A DNA stretch of 64,000 bases. Source: Solihabitans fulvus (GTDB lineage Bacteria; Actinomycetota; Actinomycetes; Mycobacteriales; Pseudonocardiaceae). Positions 32,574 through 40,784 of the stretch are shown in pieces. Made by a program: the position numbers and the translations under genes. The notes under the pieces were generated by a model. The model made no database searches and was not told the origin of the DNA. It saw only the letters and a list, made by a program, of their open reading frames with translations. How positions within the stretch are numbered: position 1 is the stretch's first letter; the number at the start of each line of letters is the position of its first letter. The DNA lies in NCBI RefSeq assembly GCF_008386585.1, contig NZ_VUOB01000031.1:41190-105189 (forward strand), in the 5' to 3' direction.

Positions 32574-32965
32574 CCGCCGCACGCGATACGGTCCGCGCCA
32601 CCGCGGCCAGATCACCAGAGGCCATATCGCGACAGCCTGACGAGAACACCGCAGCCTTCGTGCTGATCGCGTTCCAAACCACCATCACAGACGCTGCCCG
32701 GTAAGCTGCACGCACTTGCACACTGCGAATACCTCCAACAAGGCATACTGCGGGCAATTCGAGAAAGGAACTTCTCGAGGCATGCTGGCAACGGCCCCGG
32801 CGACACAAACGCACGTATAAAAATCTCCAGGCAAGGCGAGATCAACAAGTGCCAAGCCGAAAGATCATGTTGTCCATCCAGCCTCCGACCAACCCGACTC
32901 GCACCTTCCAAACCCATCAGAACGCGCCTACTGTGGCAGTGTGAGCGCACTGAGAGGGTGACAAG
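32574..32965. other. Gene-free left border of a lower-G+C island
   Basis: A 392-bp gap with visibly more A+T than the flanking operon. I find no convincing coding frame, hairpin terminator, transposase fragment or tRNA end here. A small inverted repeat (GAGAAAGGAACTTCTC, 32761-32776) is present. The segment probably carries the promoter of the kinase gene at 32966. Confidence 0.5.
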
Positions 32966-33589
32966 ATGTCCGAGAAGTACGGGCTCTTCATCACACTGGA
33001 CGGCCCCAGCGGAGTCGGCAAGACAACGGTAAGCGCATTGCTCGCGGAGAAGCTTGCCCCGCACTCGTCAGGCATCGTGCTCACGACCACCCCGTCAAAA
33101 TCCAACATTGGAGAACTTGCCCGTCGCTCGACCTATGATCTCCACGGCCTGGCACTTACTTGCCTCGTTGCAGCGGATCGCTATCACCACGAACAGACTA
33201 CGGTGCGCCCCGCCCTTGAGGCGGGCAAGGTCGTCGTCTGTGATCGGTACGCTCCAACCTCGCTTGTGCTTGATCCGCAGGATGGCGTTGACATCGCTTT
33301 TGTGCGCAGTCTCTACAGATGCATCCGTCTGCCAGACATCGCCTTCATCCTGATCGGCGACCCCGCCCTCTGTGCAGAGCGTACTGCCAGACGCGGGACC
33401 TACAGCCGCTTTCAACCCACGAGTCCAGCCGACAGCACGCGCGAAGTCGAGGGCTTCAAGGCCGTCACCGCGGAGCTGGTGGCCGATGGCTACCCCATCC
33501 ATCTCCACAACGTCCACGACGCCACCGCCGACCATGTGGCTGATGTCTTACTCAAGGTGATCTTCGAAGCGAACGAGGGCGGGCTATGA
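32966..33589 (+). CDS. Thymidylate-kinase-like P-loop nucleotide kinase
   Basis: A 207-residue dTMP-kinase-like protein. The P-loop is GPSGVGKTT (about 13-21), the DR(Y/H) motif VVCDRYAPTS lies near residue 92, and the arginine-containing lid is AERTARRGTYSRF. It would phosphorylate a nucleoside monophosphate. It differs from housekeeping Tmk in the region after the P-loop and is linked to a radical SAM gene with a 4-bp overlap (ATGA), which suggests a dedicated modified-nucleotide pathway rather than DNA precursor supply. Codon use and G+C are lower than in flanking operons, consistent with transfer. Confidence 0.83.
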   Translation: MSEKYGLFITLDGPSGVGKTTVSALLAEKLAPHSSGIVLTTTPSKSNIGELARRSTYDLHGLALTCLVAADRYHHEQTTVRPALEAGKVVVCDRYAPTSLVLDPQDGVDIAFVRSLYRCIRLPDIAFILIGDPALCAERTARRGTYSRFQPTSPADSTREVEGFKAVTAELVADGYPIHLHNVHDATADHVADVLLKVIFEANEGGL

Positions 33590-34896
33590 GGGTGGCGTTG
33601 CTCTATCCCGAGGTCTACGATATGGCGCGCTTCAAAGAACACCGACGTGAGTTCCCTCCCTTTGGCGTGCTCTACCTCGCGGCGGTCGTCGAACAAGCGG
33701 GCCACGAGGCAGCGATTCACAAGGTGACACCCCAGACGACCGAGCTGGATCTCACGAGCTTCGACGCCGTAGGGTTCAGCCTAGCGAGCTCAGCCACCTA
33801 CGGCTTCATGCGCGAGGCGCGGGAACGCTCGTGCATTCGAAGTGACGCGCTGGTGATGGTTGGCGGTGTGCACTGCAACTTCTACCCTGAGCAGAGCCTC
33901 ACGGACTTCCGGGCGCACGTGGCGAGCGACGGAGAGTCCGAAGAGACCATCCTCGCCATCCTGGAGCGGGCTCACTCCAAGCAGTTCCTGGGCGTTGCCG
34001 GAGTGCTGTGGCGTGATGGCTGGGAGCTGAAGCGCGAGCCCTCACGGCCGCTGCTGAAGAGCATCGACCATCTGCCATTGCCCGCCCGTCACTTGTTGCC
34101 TCAGGACGACTTCGTGATCTCCGATCGACTGGCCGGTACAGACACCCGGATGGCGCACGTCATGTTCAGCCGAGGCTGTCCCTTCCCGTGCAGCTTCTGT
34201 GCCGCCGGACAGACCCGTATCCAGTACCGCAGCGGCGCCAGCGCGAGGAGAGAACTCATCCACCTCAAGGACTCCTACGGCATCGAAGGCTTCGCCATCG
34301 TGGACGACAACTTCATCGTCAGCAAGCAGAAGGTCAGTGACATCTGCGAGCAGATCGAAGATCTCGGGCTCAAGTGGTCGGCGCTGTCGCGTGTGGACAC
34401 CATCGACGAGGCGCTGCTCAGCAAGATGGCTCGGTCTGGCTGCATCGAGGTGAAGTACGGCATGGAGTCGGGCAGCGAACTGCTACTAAAGACGATGCGC
34501 AAGAACACCAAGCGGGAGCAGATCAAGCGAGCCGTTCACGCAGCCGTCGATGCAGGCATCGAGGCCAAGGTGTTCATCATCCACGGCTTCCCCGGCGAGA
34601 ACATGGAGACCACCAGGGAGACCATCGAGCTACTTGGCGAACTGGGTTCGACACTTTCGCGTGTCTCACTCTTCCGGTTTGTACCGCTCCCCGGTACCCA
34701 GGTCTACGACAAGGCCGAGACATACGGGGTGCGTGGTACCCATCTCCAAGCAGACTGGGACGGCAACTGGTCAAAATTCCACATCCACCACAACGAGCGC
34801 CAGTGGTGGGGCAGTGATGATGACTGGCAGGAGACGGAAGAGTCGTATCTGGCGCTCAGGGATTTCGTGGAAAGCAATTGGAACGCGCAGGGTTGA
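33586..34896 (+). CDS. B12-binding radical SAM enzyme
   Basis: A 436-residue class B (BchE-like) radical SAM protein. An N-terminal cobalamin-binding Rossmann domain occupies about 1-150 (MRVALLYPEVYDMARF ... FPPFGVLYLAAVVEQ). The [4Fe-4S] motif is CPFPCSFC, near residues 199-206 (Cys-x3-Cys-x2-Cys), and a TIM-barrel half follows (GFAIVDDNFIV; YGMESGSELLL; KVFIIHGFPGE). Such enzymes methylate unactivated carbons or rearrange ring systems. No DxHxxG cobalamin motif is evident, so B12 may bind base-off without a His ligand. Overlapping the kinase gene by 4 bp, it may act on the kinase's substrate or product. Confidence 0.87.
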   Translation: MRVALLYPEVYDMARFKEHRREFPPFGVLYLAAVVEQAGHEAAIHKVTPQTTELDLTSFDAVGFSLASSATYGFMREARERSCIRSDALVMVGGVHCNFYPEQSLTDFRAHVASDGESEETILAILERAHSKQFLGVAGVLWRDGWELKREPSRPLLKSIDHLPLPARHLLPQDDFVISDRLAGTDTRMAHVMFSRGCPFPCSFCAAGQTRIQYRSGASARRELIHLKDSYGIEGFAIVDDNFIVSKQKVSDICEQIEDLGLKWSALSRVDTIDEALLSKMARSGCIEVKYGMESGSELLLKTMRKNTKREQIKRAVHAAVDAGIEAKVFIIHGFPGENMETTRETIELLGELGSTLSRVSLFRFVPLPGTQVYDKAETYGVRGTHLQADWDGNWSKFHIHHNERQWWGSDDDWQETEESYLALRDFVESNWNAQG

Positions 34897-34933
34897 CAGA
34901 ACCAGTGGATCTTACATGTGTTAGCATCACCGC

Positions 34934-36136
34934 ATGGTTGCCGCCCAATTCCCGGTGTCTGCTTCACATACGCTCAACGATACCGATGCGCGGTACCTCT
35001 GGAACTGGCTCCTCCGGTGTCAAGGCCTGGCCAGCGAGACCAAGCTAAACTCAGTACTGGAAGTCGCCGGCGCAAGCCTTGGACTCCACGCTGCCCGGCT
35101 ACCATCGCCGTTCGCCACGGTTCTGGCCCGAAGTGTCGATCCAACGGTCGCTATGAGTCTGTTCTCGTCCCGTACCCGCAGCGACGTGACGACCGTTCGC
35201 TGTATGCGCAAGACCCTACACACGTTGCCGCTGCCACTCGCAGCAACAGCGCACGGAGCCACACGTCACTTCCGCGAACGTGATGCGCTCCGGGCCATCA
35301 CCAACGCGGGGATCAGTCTTGACAGCATCTCCCGCGTAACCGGCGCAATCTCAAGACTTTTGGAGCAGAACGGACCGCTATTCCACCGTACCATTGAGAC
35401 CCGACTGGCCAGCGCCAGAACAACGACGGTCACAGTGCGCCTAGCCCTCAAACTCGCCTGGGAATGCGGCCTTCTGACGTACTTCAACGACACCACGGGC
35501 TGGAACCGCGAACACCGCAAGTTTGCGGTTACCACTGTGTTGTATCCCCAGCTTGACATGCAGATGGATCGCGCTATAGCCGTCGGCGAACTTGTGCGAG
35601 CCTACTTTGATCGCTACGGCCCGGCCAGCCTGAAAGATGTGATGTGGTGGTCAGGACTCTCCCAATCTGCGATCACCGCAGCGATGGCTGAATCGTCCCG
35701 CGCATGGGTAAACGTGCAGACCCCCTGGAGCCCTTCACCGCAGTATATGCATAGTGACCGACTGGAAGCCTTCTATGCTATCGCGCCAACTAAACAAAAG
35801 ACTGGCCTTAACTTCTTGGCCCACGAAGACGTGGCACTCAAGGCGTATTTTGAGACGCGACAGCGCTATCTCGGCGCTCTGCCTGCGAACAGAGCTTTCA
35901 ACCAGATCGGAGAGGTGCTGCCAACCATCGTATATGAGGGCCAGGTCGTCGGGACGTGGGCTTGGGATGCTACACAGAAGGCGATGATCTGCTCGCTGAC
36001 CCGAGGGTTAACATCGCCGGAACTGCGGCGAGAGATCCGGAGGGAAGCTGCCAAACTCACCGGAGCGTTGCGACTGGGTTGGTCGGGCACACCAGCTCGG
36101 CAGCCAGCGAGCGGTCGACTGACCGAGACGATCTAG
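34934..36136 (+). CDS. AlkZ/YcaQ-like (HTH_42) winged-helix DNA glycosylase-related protein
   Basis: A 400-residue protein of the winged-helix DNA-binding HTH_42 superfamily that includes YcaQ/AlkX and AlkZ, which excise alkylated or crosslinked bases. It has the layout of tandem winged helices (VTVRLALKLAWECGLLTYF, about 165-190; VGELVRAYFDRYGPASLKDVMWWSGLS, about 218-244) and a beta-rich C-terminal barrel (YEGQVVGTWAWDATQKAMI). Where relatives usually have a catalytic Q-x-Q or Q-x-D in the LGLQAQ context, the sequence here reads LGLHAARLPSP, so activity is uncertain. It lies 37 bp after the radical SAM gene. A role in self-protection or repair linked to that module is inferred. Confidence 0.65.
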   Translation: MVAAQFPVSASHTLNDTDARYLWNWLLRCQGLASETKLNSVLEVAGASLGLHAARLPSPFATVLARSVDPTVAMSLFSSRTRSDVTTVRCMRKTLHTLPLPLAATAHGATRHFRERDALRAITNAGISLDSISRVTGAISRLLEQNGPLFHRTIETRLASARTTTVTVRLALKLAWECGLLTYFNDTTGWNREHRKFAVTTVLYPQLDMQMDRAIAVGELVRAYFDRYGPASLKDVMWWSGLSQSAITAAMAESSRAWVNVQTPWSPSPQYMHSDRLEAFYAIAPTKQKTGLNFLAHEDVALKAYFETRQRYLGALPANRAFNQIGEVLPTIVYEGQVVGTWAWDATQKAMICSLTRGLTSPELRREIRREAAKLTGALRLGWSGTPARQPASGRLTETI

Positions 36137-37227
36137 AACGGCGGCCCTTCTGGTTCCAACTGCGGTTCTTCGGGTTCTGGAGCCTCCGCGCCGAGCGTTA
36201 GCGCACTCTCCGCTCCTTGAATGAGATCAGCGTAGGTAATGACTTCAATCCGTGAGAGGTGCGCGTTATATGTCCGCAGCGTTTCCGCGATATCCTTGGC
36301 GTCGACCTTCTCAGCGTACTGCGGATGACCGATGACAACAGTGGCAAAGGCGCGCCGGCACTCAATGCCAAGCGCCCCCTTGATGACATGCCGATGCTCA
36401 TCCAATTCGCGCAAGTAGTTGGCGACCTGACCAACAGCTTCATTCACCTGCGGACCAACCACATGGTGGTTGCGATACTTAATGACGAGGTCGCCGATGT
36501 TGGCAGTCTTGAGTTCAACGACATGCAGCGCACCATCGGCTCGAATGAGCGGTATATCGAGCTGATCGAGCACCGTCAGCGAACGACGACTCGCTTTGGC
36601 GATGAAGCGGCCGCCGAACATCCACCAGCCATCGGCCAGGATGCCCTGGAGGACGTTCTCCCCTGTCGACGGATCACTTACCGCAGCCTTGAGTCTGGCG
36701 ATGACGTCCCGCTGTCGCGCAGTCTGGATACCGTCGAGCAGCACTCGACTGGCTTCATGGTGTGCGAGAACCTCCGCAGAGTTGGGAGCATCCGCTAGCG
36801 CCTGGGCGATCTGCACGAGTTGCGAAGCGTCAGCCTCACCAGCTTGCACCTTCTCAACGACCGAGGCCAATGGGCTATCATTACTGATGCGATGATATAC
36901 GCCGGCTTCTTCAAGCTGACCGTTCAGGAACGCGGCGAAAGCGGCGACCTCATTTTGTTCGCAGTACCAGGTGTTCTCTGGCTTCTCGTCAAAAGCGAAG
37001 CCTGGACCATCGGACTTCACGGCCCAGGACTGCACCCGGAGCTCACGTCGCTTGATCTCGCCCGTCGTCTGATTACCGAAGAGCCACAGAGTTGCTGTCT
37101 TGTACGCCTGCGGCCCCTTCTTCACGACGACCGTCTGAATGTCGAAGCATCCAGTAGGCAATGGACCGCTCGTGATCCGCAACTCCAAAGCGGCTGCAAC
37201 ACTCTGCGTGTCCCGCTGGGCGACCAT
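36133..37227 (-). CDS. Shedu-like (DUF4263) PD-(D/E)xK nuclease, putative anti-phage effector
   Basis: A 364-residue protein whose C-terminal ~150 residues match the Shedu/SduA nuclease fold: LDQLDIPLIRADGALHVVELK gives D231 and E238-x-K240. Then VVGPQVNEAVGQVANYL supplies the conserved Q residues (Q260, Q267) that complete the PD-(D/E)xK site. The N-terminal ~200 residues are beta-rich then helical, like the variable sensor region of Shedu proteins. Start ATG at 37227 is chosen because AGGTGG lies eight bases upstream; a longer frame to 37329 lacks a ribosome site. It converges on the AlkZ-like gene, sharing the self-complementary CTAG, so the two stops overlap by 4 bp. Confidence 0.7.
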   Translation of the reverse strand: MVAQRDTQSVAAALELRITSGPLPTGCFDIQTVVVKKGPQAYKTATLWLFGNQTTGEIKRRELRVQSWAVKSDGPGFAFDEKPENTWYCEQNEVAAFAAFLNGQLEEAGVYHRISNDSPLASVVEKVQAGEADASQLVQIAQALADAPNSAEVLAHHEASRVLLDGIQTARQRDVIARLKAAVSDPSTGENVLQGILADGWWMFGGRFIAKASRRSLTVLDQLDIPLIRADGALHVVELKTANIGDLVIKYRNHHVVGPQVNEAVGQVANYLRELDEHRHVIKGALGIECRRAFATVVIGHPQYAEKVDAKDIAETLRTYNAHLSRIEVITYADLIQGAESALTLGAEAPEPEEPQLEPEGPPF

Positions 37228-37298
37228 GCCGCGCACCACCTGTCTGGTACAACGTGCTCTATTGGATTGACGCCACTCCGCAGCGAGCACCATAGCCC

Positions 37299-37311
37299 GC
37301 ATACAGTATGC
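37299..37311. promoter_or_regulatory. Palindrome upstream of the Shedu-like gene
   Basis: GCATACAGTATGC, two 6-bp arms around one base. It lies 72 bp before the preferred Shedu start, in the 387-bp gap 37228-37614 that otherwise shows no gene. It could be an operator for a repressor encoded elsewhere. It is supported only by its symmetry and position. Confidence 0.35.
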
Positions 37312-37614
37312 CCGTACATCGCCCATCACGTTGTCGACGTTACGAGTGCAGCCTTAGGGCGAGCCGATCGCGTGAAGACCGGCGCATACAGCGCAGATCT
37401 GCCACTAGAGGTCAACTGAGCTAGCGTCCTAAGATCAAACTACTGCCGGCAACCGCAAACTGTACCGCAATGGTTTCTCGTCGCCGCAATTGGGGGCTCG
37501 TTGATGTTACTGAGCTGGGCTTTTGCGTTCTAGCATCGGCGTGACTTGCCGCCTGTCTCGCGAGTGCTAAAGTACCTCGCACCCTTCATCCTCCAGCCCG
37601 CGCGAGGTCCGCAC

Positions 37615-37932
37615 ATGCTTCCGTTGAAGCAGGCATCATCACTCGACGATCTGCAACGCTACGTTGCAGAGATGGAAGAAGAACGCGGCTTCACCGGCAG
37701 CACGGTGCTAGAACAGGGTCTCAAACTCGGCGAAGAAGTCGGCGAACTCTTCAAAGCCATTCGAAAACACCAACACATGTCAATCGACAGCACGTCGATC
37801 ATCGGCAGCGTGGACGAAGAACTCGCCGATGTGCTGATCTACATCTGCGCCATCGCCAACCGCATGGGCATCAGCCTGGACGAGGCGCTGCGCAAGAAGG
37901 AAGCGATCAACGAGACGCGGGTGTGGGCGTAG
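37615..37932 (+). CDS. MazG-like nucleotide pyrophosphohydrolase
   Basis: A 105-residue all-helical protein of the MazG-like/dUTPase-like NTP pyrophosphohydrolase superfamily: LKLGEEVGELFKAIR (E-x2-E metal ligands) and SVDEELADVLIYICAIANRMG (E-x2-D). It hydrolyses NTPs to NMP and pyrophosphate, as in nucleotide-pool cleaning. The ATG at 37615 has GAGG nine bases upstream; an upstream TTG frame lacks support. Within this island it could remove a non-canonical nucleotide made by, or taken in against, the neighbouring enzymes. Confidence 0.82.
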   Translation: MLPLKQASSLDDLQRYVAEMEEERGFTGSTVLEQGLKLGEEVGELFKAIRKHQHMSIDSTSIIGSVDEELADVLIYICAIANRMGISLDEALRKKEAINETRVWA

Positions 37933-38332
37933 AGAACGGAGGGGCTCGCCGTCAGTCACGCCGCGTAAGTCATCGTGGACGAACTTGTGCCTGCCCTTGT
38001 CCACCATCTTCCGTTGCGCTACCGCGTTGCCGAGTAGTGGTGGATGCACTCTCAAGGGCACTGCCACGTCCACCAGCTCGCTTGGCTTCGTGTCGGGGAT
38101 AGGCACCCGGGGCGGCGAGTGCAACATCCCCAGCCTGGCAGCCTCCCAAGGTAGGTCACCCCCGACAACCTCCCAACACGAGTCAACAGCGTCCCACGCC
38201 CGAGGCCGGCACCCAGTCGTCCGAGGCTGCGGTGTCGAGGGCGGGCACAGACCATCGCGCAGTTACACGAAGACGCACTTGACGCCGTCGTCCGCGCCTC
38301 CGCGGCGCGCGACCACCGGCGTCGGTCCGTGG
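37933..38332. other. Gene-free right border of the island
   Basis: A 400-bp interval between the MazG-like gene and the MarR remnant, in which base composition returns to high G+C. A minus-strand frame around 37950-38127 is open, but I recognise no family and see no ribosome site. No integrase, tRNA or direct repeat marking an attachment site is visible. Confidence 0.4.
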
Positions 38333-38425
38333 TCAGCCGTGCTGCGGGGGCGTCACCAGTGCCTGCAACAGGCCGCGCAGGGACTCCTGCTGGTCGGTGG
38401 TGAGCGCGCGAGGTGCGAAGGGTGG
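38333..38425 (-). pseudogene. C-terminal remnant of a MarR-type regulator
   Basis: The minus-strand frame ending at 38333 encodes RALTTDQQESLRGLLQALVTPPQHG, resembling the last helix of MarR regulators. It has no start and no DNA-binding domain, and it runs into the start of the truncated transporter gene. MarR genes often sit divergently next to such transporters, so this is probably what is left of that regulator. A short match, hence a moderate call. Confidence 0.4.
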
Positions 38426-39150
38426 CGCTGTCCGTCTTCCCTCTCGTGCTGGTCGTCTTCAGCCTCACCACCGGCGAGTTCGTGATCGCCGGCATCCTGC
38501 CCGACGTCGCCGGCGACCTCGCGGTGTCGATCCCGGCGGCCGGCCTGCTGGTCACCGCCTACGCGGTCGGCATGATCGTCGGCGGCCCGGTGGTCACGTT
38601 GTTCATGGCCCGCCTGGCCCGCAAGCCGCTCATCGTCGGCCTCATTCTCGTGTCCGTGCTCGGCAACGTGGGCTCGGCGATCGCGCCCGGCTACGCGGTG
38701 CTCCTGGTGGCGCGCTGCGTCGCCGGCCTGGCCGTGGCCACGACCGGGTCAGTGCTGGCGGACCTGCGGGTGTTCGCGAACCGGCGGCTCCAGTTGGCGA
38801 TCGCCCTCACCGCGCTCGGCAACGTCCTCGGCGGGCGACTAGCCGACCGGGCCCTGATGCCCGCGCTGACCGGCCTGCTCGCCGCCCTGGCCGGCATCCT
38901 GGCCCTGGCCTGGCTGGTCGGCGAGAGCCCTGCGCCCGCAGCGATCCTGACCTTCACGCTCGGGACCCTGGCGTTCGCGATCGTCCCCGGCATGCAGACC
39001 CGCGTGCTGACCGCTGCCGACACGGCTCCCACGCTCGCGGTCAACGCCGCAGGCTTCCAGCTCGCCGCCGCGTTCGCCGGCTGGCTCGGCGGCCGGGTCA
39101 TCGACGGCCGAGACCTCGGGTCGATCTACCCGGCCGCCGCGCGCATCCCC
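38413..39150 (+). pseudogene. Decayed MFS transporter gene with internal deletions
   Basis: The frame from GTG 38413 encodes a good first four helices of an AraJ/Cmx-type MFS exporter (FSLTTGEFVIAGILPDVAGD; ...VSVLGNVGSAIAPGYAVLL). After ...GLAVATT it jumps directly to SVLADLRVFANRRLQLAIALTALGN and then to VLGGRLADRALMPAL. In full-length relatives these pieces are separated by several helices, so at least two internal segments are missing (about 245 residues remain of ~400). The frame then loses similarity after RVIDGRDLGSIYPAAA and runs on without a proper end. It is unlikely to encode a working transporter. Confidence 0.7.
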
Positions 39151-39388
39151 CGCGCAGGTGATGCGCGCGGCGACCGCCGCGATCTCCTTTCGGCAGGCGG
39201 AGTCGCCGGCATCTCGGCGTCCACAAGCGACAATCCACTCGACACTGTCACGATCGTCCACTTGCGCAGGTGTCACATCAGCCACAGCTATTTACAAGCA
39301 TCACTCCCGTCACGCACACTCCGGGAACAGCGCGGAACCCCTCGGCGCGATCGGCGTCGACCCGCCAACGGACGACGGAGGTGGCACC

Positions 39389-40711
39389 ATGCGCGGTGGC
39401 ACGGCACGGGCGGTCCGATACCTGTGCGTCGCGGCGGCGCTGGCCACCGTCGGCTGGGCCGGCACGCGGGACGGGCAGCACGCCGCCGACGCGGCCGCGC
39501 CGCCGCAACGGCTGGTCGCGGAGGCGTCCGGCGGGCAGGTGTCCGGGATGGACGTGTCGGCCTGGCAGGGCAACGTCGACTGGGACGCCGCTTGGCGCAA
39601 CGGCGCCAGGTTCGCCTACGTCAAGGCCACCGAGGGCACCACCTACACCAACCCCTACTTCGCCCAGCAGTACAACGGGTCCTACGACGTCGGCATGATC
39701 CGGGGCGCCTACCACTTCGCGCTGCCCGACCGCGCCACCGCGGCGGACCAGGCCGACTTCTTCGTCGCCAACGGCGGCGGCTGGTCGCCCGACGGTCGCA
39801 CGCTGCCGCCGATGCTCGACATCGAGTACAACCCATATGCCGGTGGCACCTGCTACGGCCTGTCCCAGCCGGACATGACGGCGTGGATCAGGCAGTTCTC
39901 CGACCGGATGCACGAGAAGACCGGCCGCTGGCCGATGATCTACACGACGACGGACTGGTGGACCACCTGCACCGGCGACCAGCAGGGCTTCGCCGCCACC
40001 AACCCGCTCTACATCGCGCGCTACGCCAGCACGGCGGGGCCGCTGCCGGGCGACTGGCAGTACTACACCCTGTGGCAGTACTCCGACTCCGGCCCGCTGC
40101 CCGGCGACCAGGCCGTGTTCAACGGCGCGGTGGACCGGTTGCGGGCGCTGGCCGGCACGGCGGACACGCCGCCGACCACGACCACCCCGCCGGCGCCGCC
40201 GCCGACGACCACAGCACCACCAACGACCACCACTCCCCCGGCGACGACCACGTCCCGGCTCGCGCCGTCCAGCAGGACGACCGCGACGACCACGCCACCG
40301 CCATCATCCCGTTCGACCACCACGAAACCGGCCGCGCCCACGCCGAAACCCACGACCTCGTCGGCGCACCCCACCTCGGCGTCGGTCCGGCCCGACGCCG
40401 GCAGGGCCGCGCAACCGCCAAAGCCCCCGGCCCGGCCCGCCACCCCGGCCGCCACGAGGACCCCTGCCCTGGTCCCGGTGCCGAGCAACAACCCGGCCCC
40501 CGCCGTCGCCGTGGTGCCGGGCACGACCACGACCACAACCACCACCGCGCCTACCCTGGTCGCCGCGCCGACGGTGCCGGCCGAGGCGCAGACGTCGTTG
40601 GCCAACACCGGATCCCAGCCCGCGCGGCTGGTGATCCTCGGCCTCAGCCTGATTTTGCTCGGGGTCTGCCTGGTGATCATGTTGCGCACGCCGACGCGCC
40701 GCCGAGGGTGA
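39389..40711 (+). CDS. Exported GH25 muramidase with LAxTG sortase signal
   Basis: A 440-residue protein: a signal peptide (about 1-35), then a glycoside hydrolase family 25 domain (about 45-250) opening GMDVSAWQGNVDWDAAW. The catalytic acid pair lies in PPMLDIEYNP and there is a second strand in WQYSDSGPLPG. A long Thr/Pro linker follows, then LANTG, a hydrophobic helix and the basic tail RTPTRRRG. LAxTG is the signal used by class E sortases of actinomycetes, so the enzyme would be wall-anchored and hydrolyse peptidoglycan. GGAGG precedes the ATG. Confidence 0.9.
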   Translation: MRGGTARAVRYLCVAAALATVGWAGTRDGQHAADAAAPPQRLVAEASGGQVSGMDVSAWQGNVDWDAAWRNGARFAYVKATEGTTYTNPYFAQQYNGSYDVGMIRGAYHFALPDRATAADQADFFVANGGGWSPDGRTLPPMLDIEYNPYAGGTCYGLSQPDMTAWIRQFSDRMHEKTGRWPMIYTTTDWWTTCTGDQQGFAATNPLYIARYASTAGPLPGDWQYYTLWQYSDSGPLPGDQAVFNGAVDRLRALAGTADTPPTTTTPPAPPPTTTAPPTTTTPPATTTSRLAPSSRTTATTTPPPSSRSTTTKPAAPTPKPTTSSAHPTSASVRPDAGRAAQPPKPPARPATPAATRTPALVPVPSNNPAPAVAVVPGTTTTTTTTAPTLVAAPTVPAEAQTSLANTGSQPARLVILGLSLILLGVCLVIMLRTPTRRRG

Positions 40712-40728
40712 GCCCCGGTTTCCCCTGG

Positions 40729-40784
40729 CCGGAAACAACTATCCGGAACCAACTAGCCAGAATCGACTAACCGGAATCGACTAG
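40729..40784. repeat. Four tandem 14-bp repeats between convergent genes
   Basis: Four units in perfect 14-bp register: CCGGAAACAACTAT, CCGGAACCAACTAG, CCAGAATCGACTAA, CCGGAATCGACTAG. Each unit carries CTA, that is TAG on the minus strand. Because 14 is not a multiple of 3, these stops fall in all three minus frames; the last unit supplies the stop of the GNAT gene. No stem-loop is evident. Confidence 0.8.

Noticed and set aside
32574..32965. A transposase or tRNA end at the left border of the low-G+C island
   Set aside because: I saw only AT-richer non-coding sequence. No inverted-repeat ends, direct repeats or conserved transposase motif could be supported.
40155..40560. Thr/Pro-coding repeats in the GH25 gene as a CRISPR-like or satellite array
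   Set aside because: They are simple ACC/CCG codon repeats of a protein linker with no spacer structure.
38413..40770. A 785-codon frame running through the truncated MFS and GH25 genes
   Set aside because: The part after 39150 is out of frame with the GH25 gene and unlike any protein.
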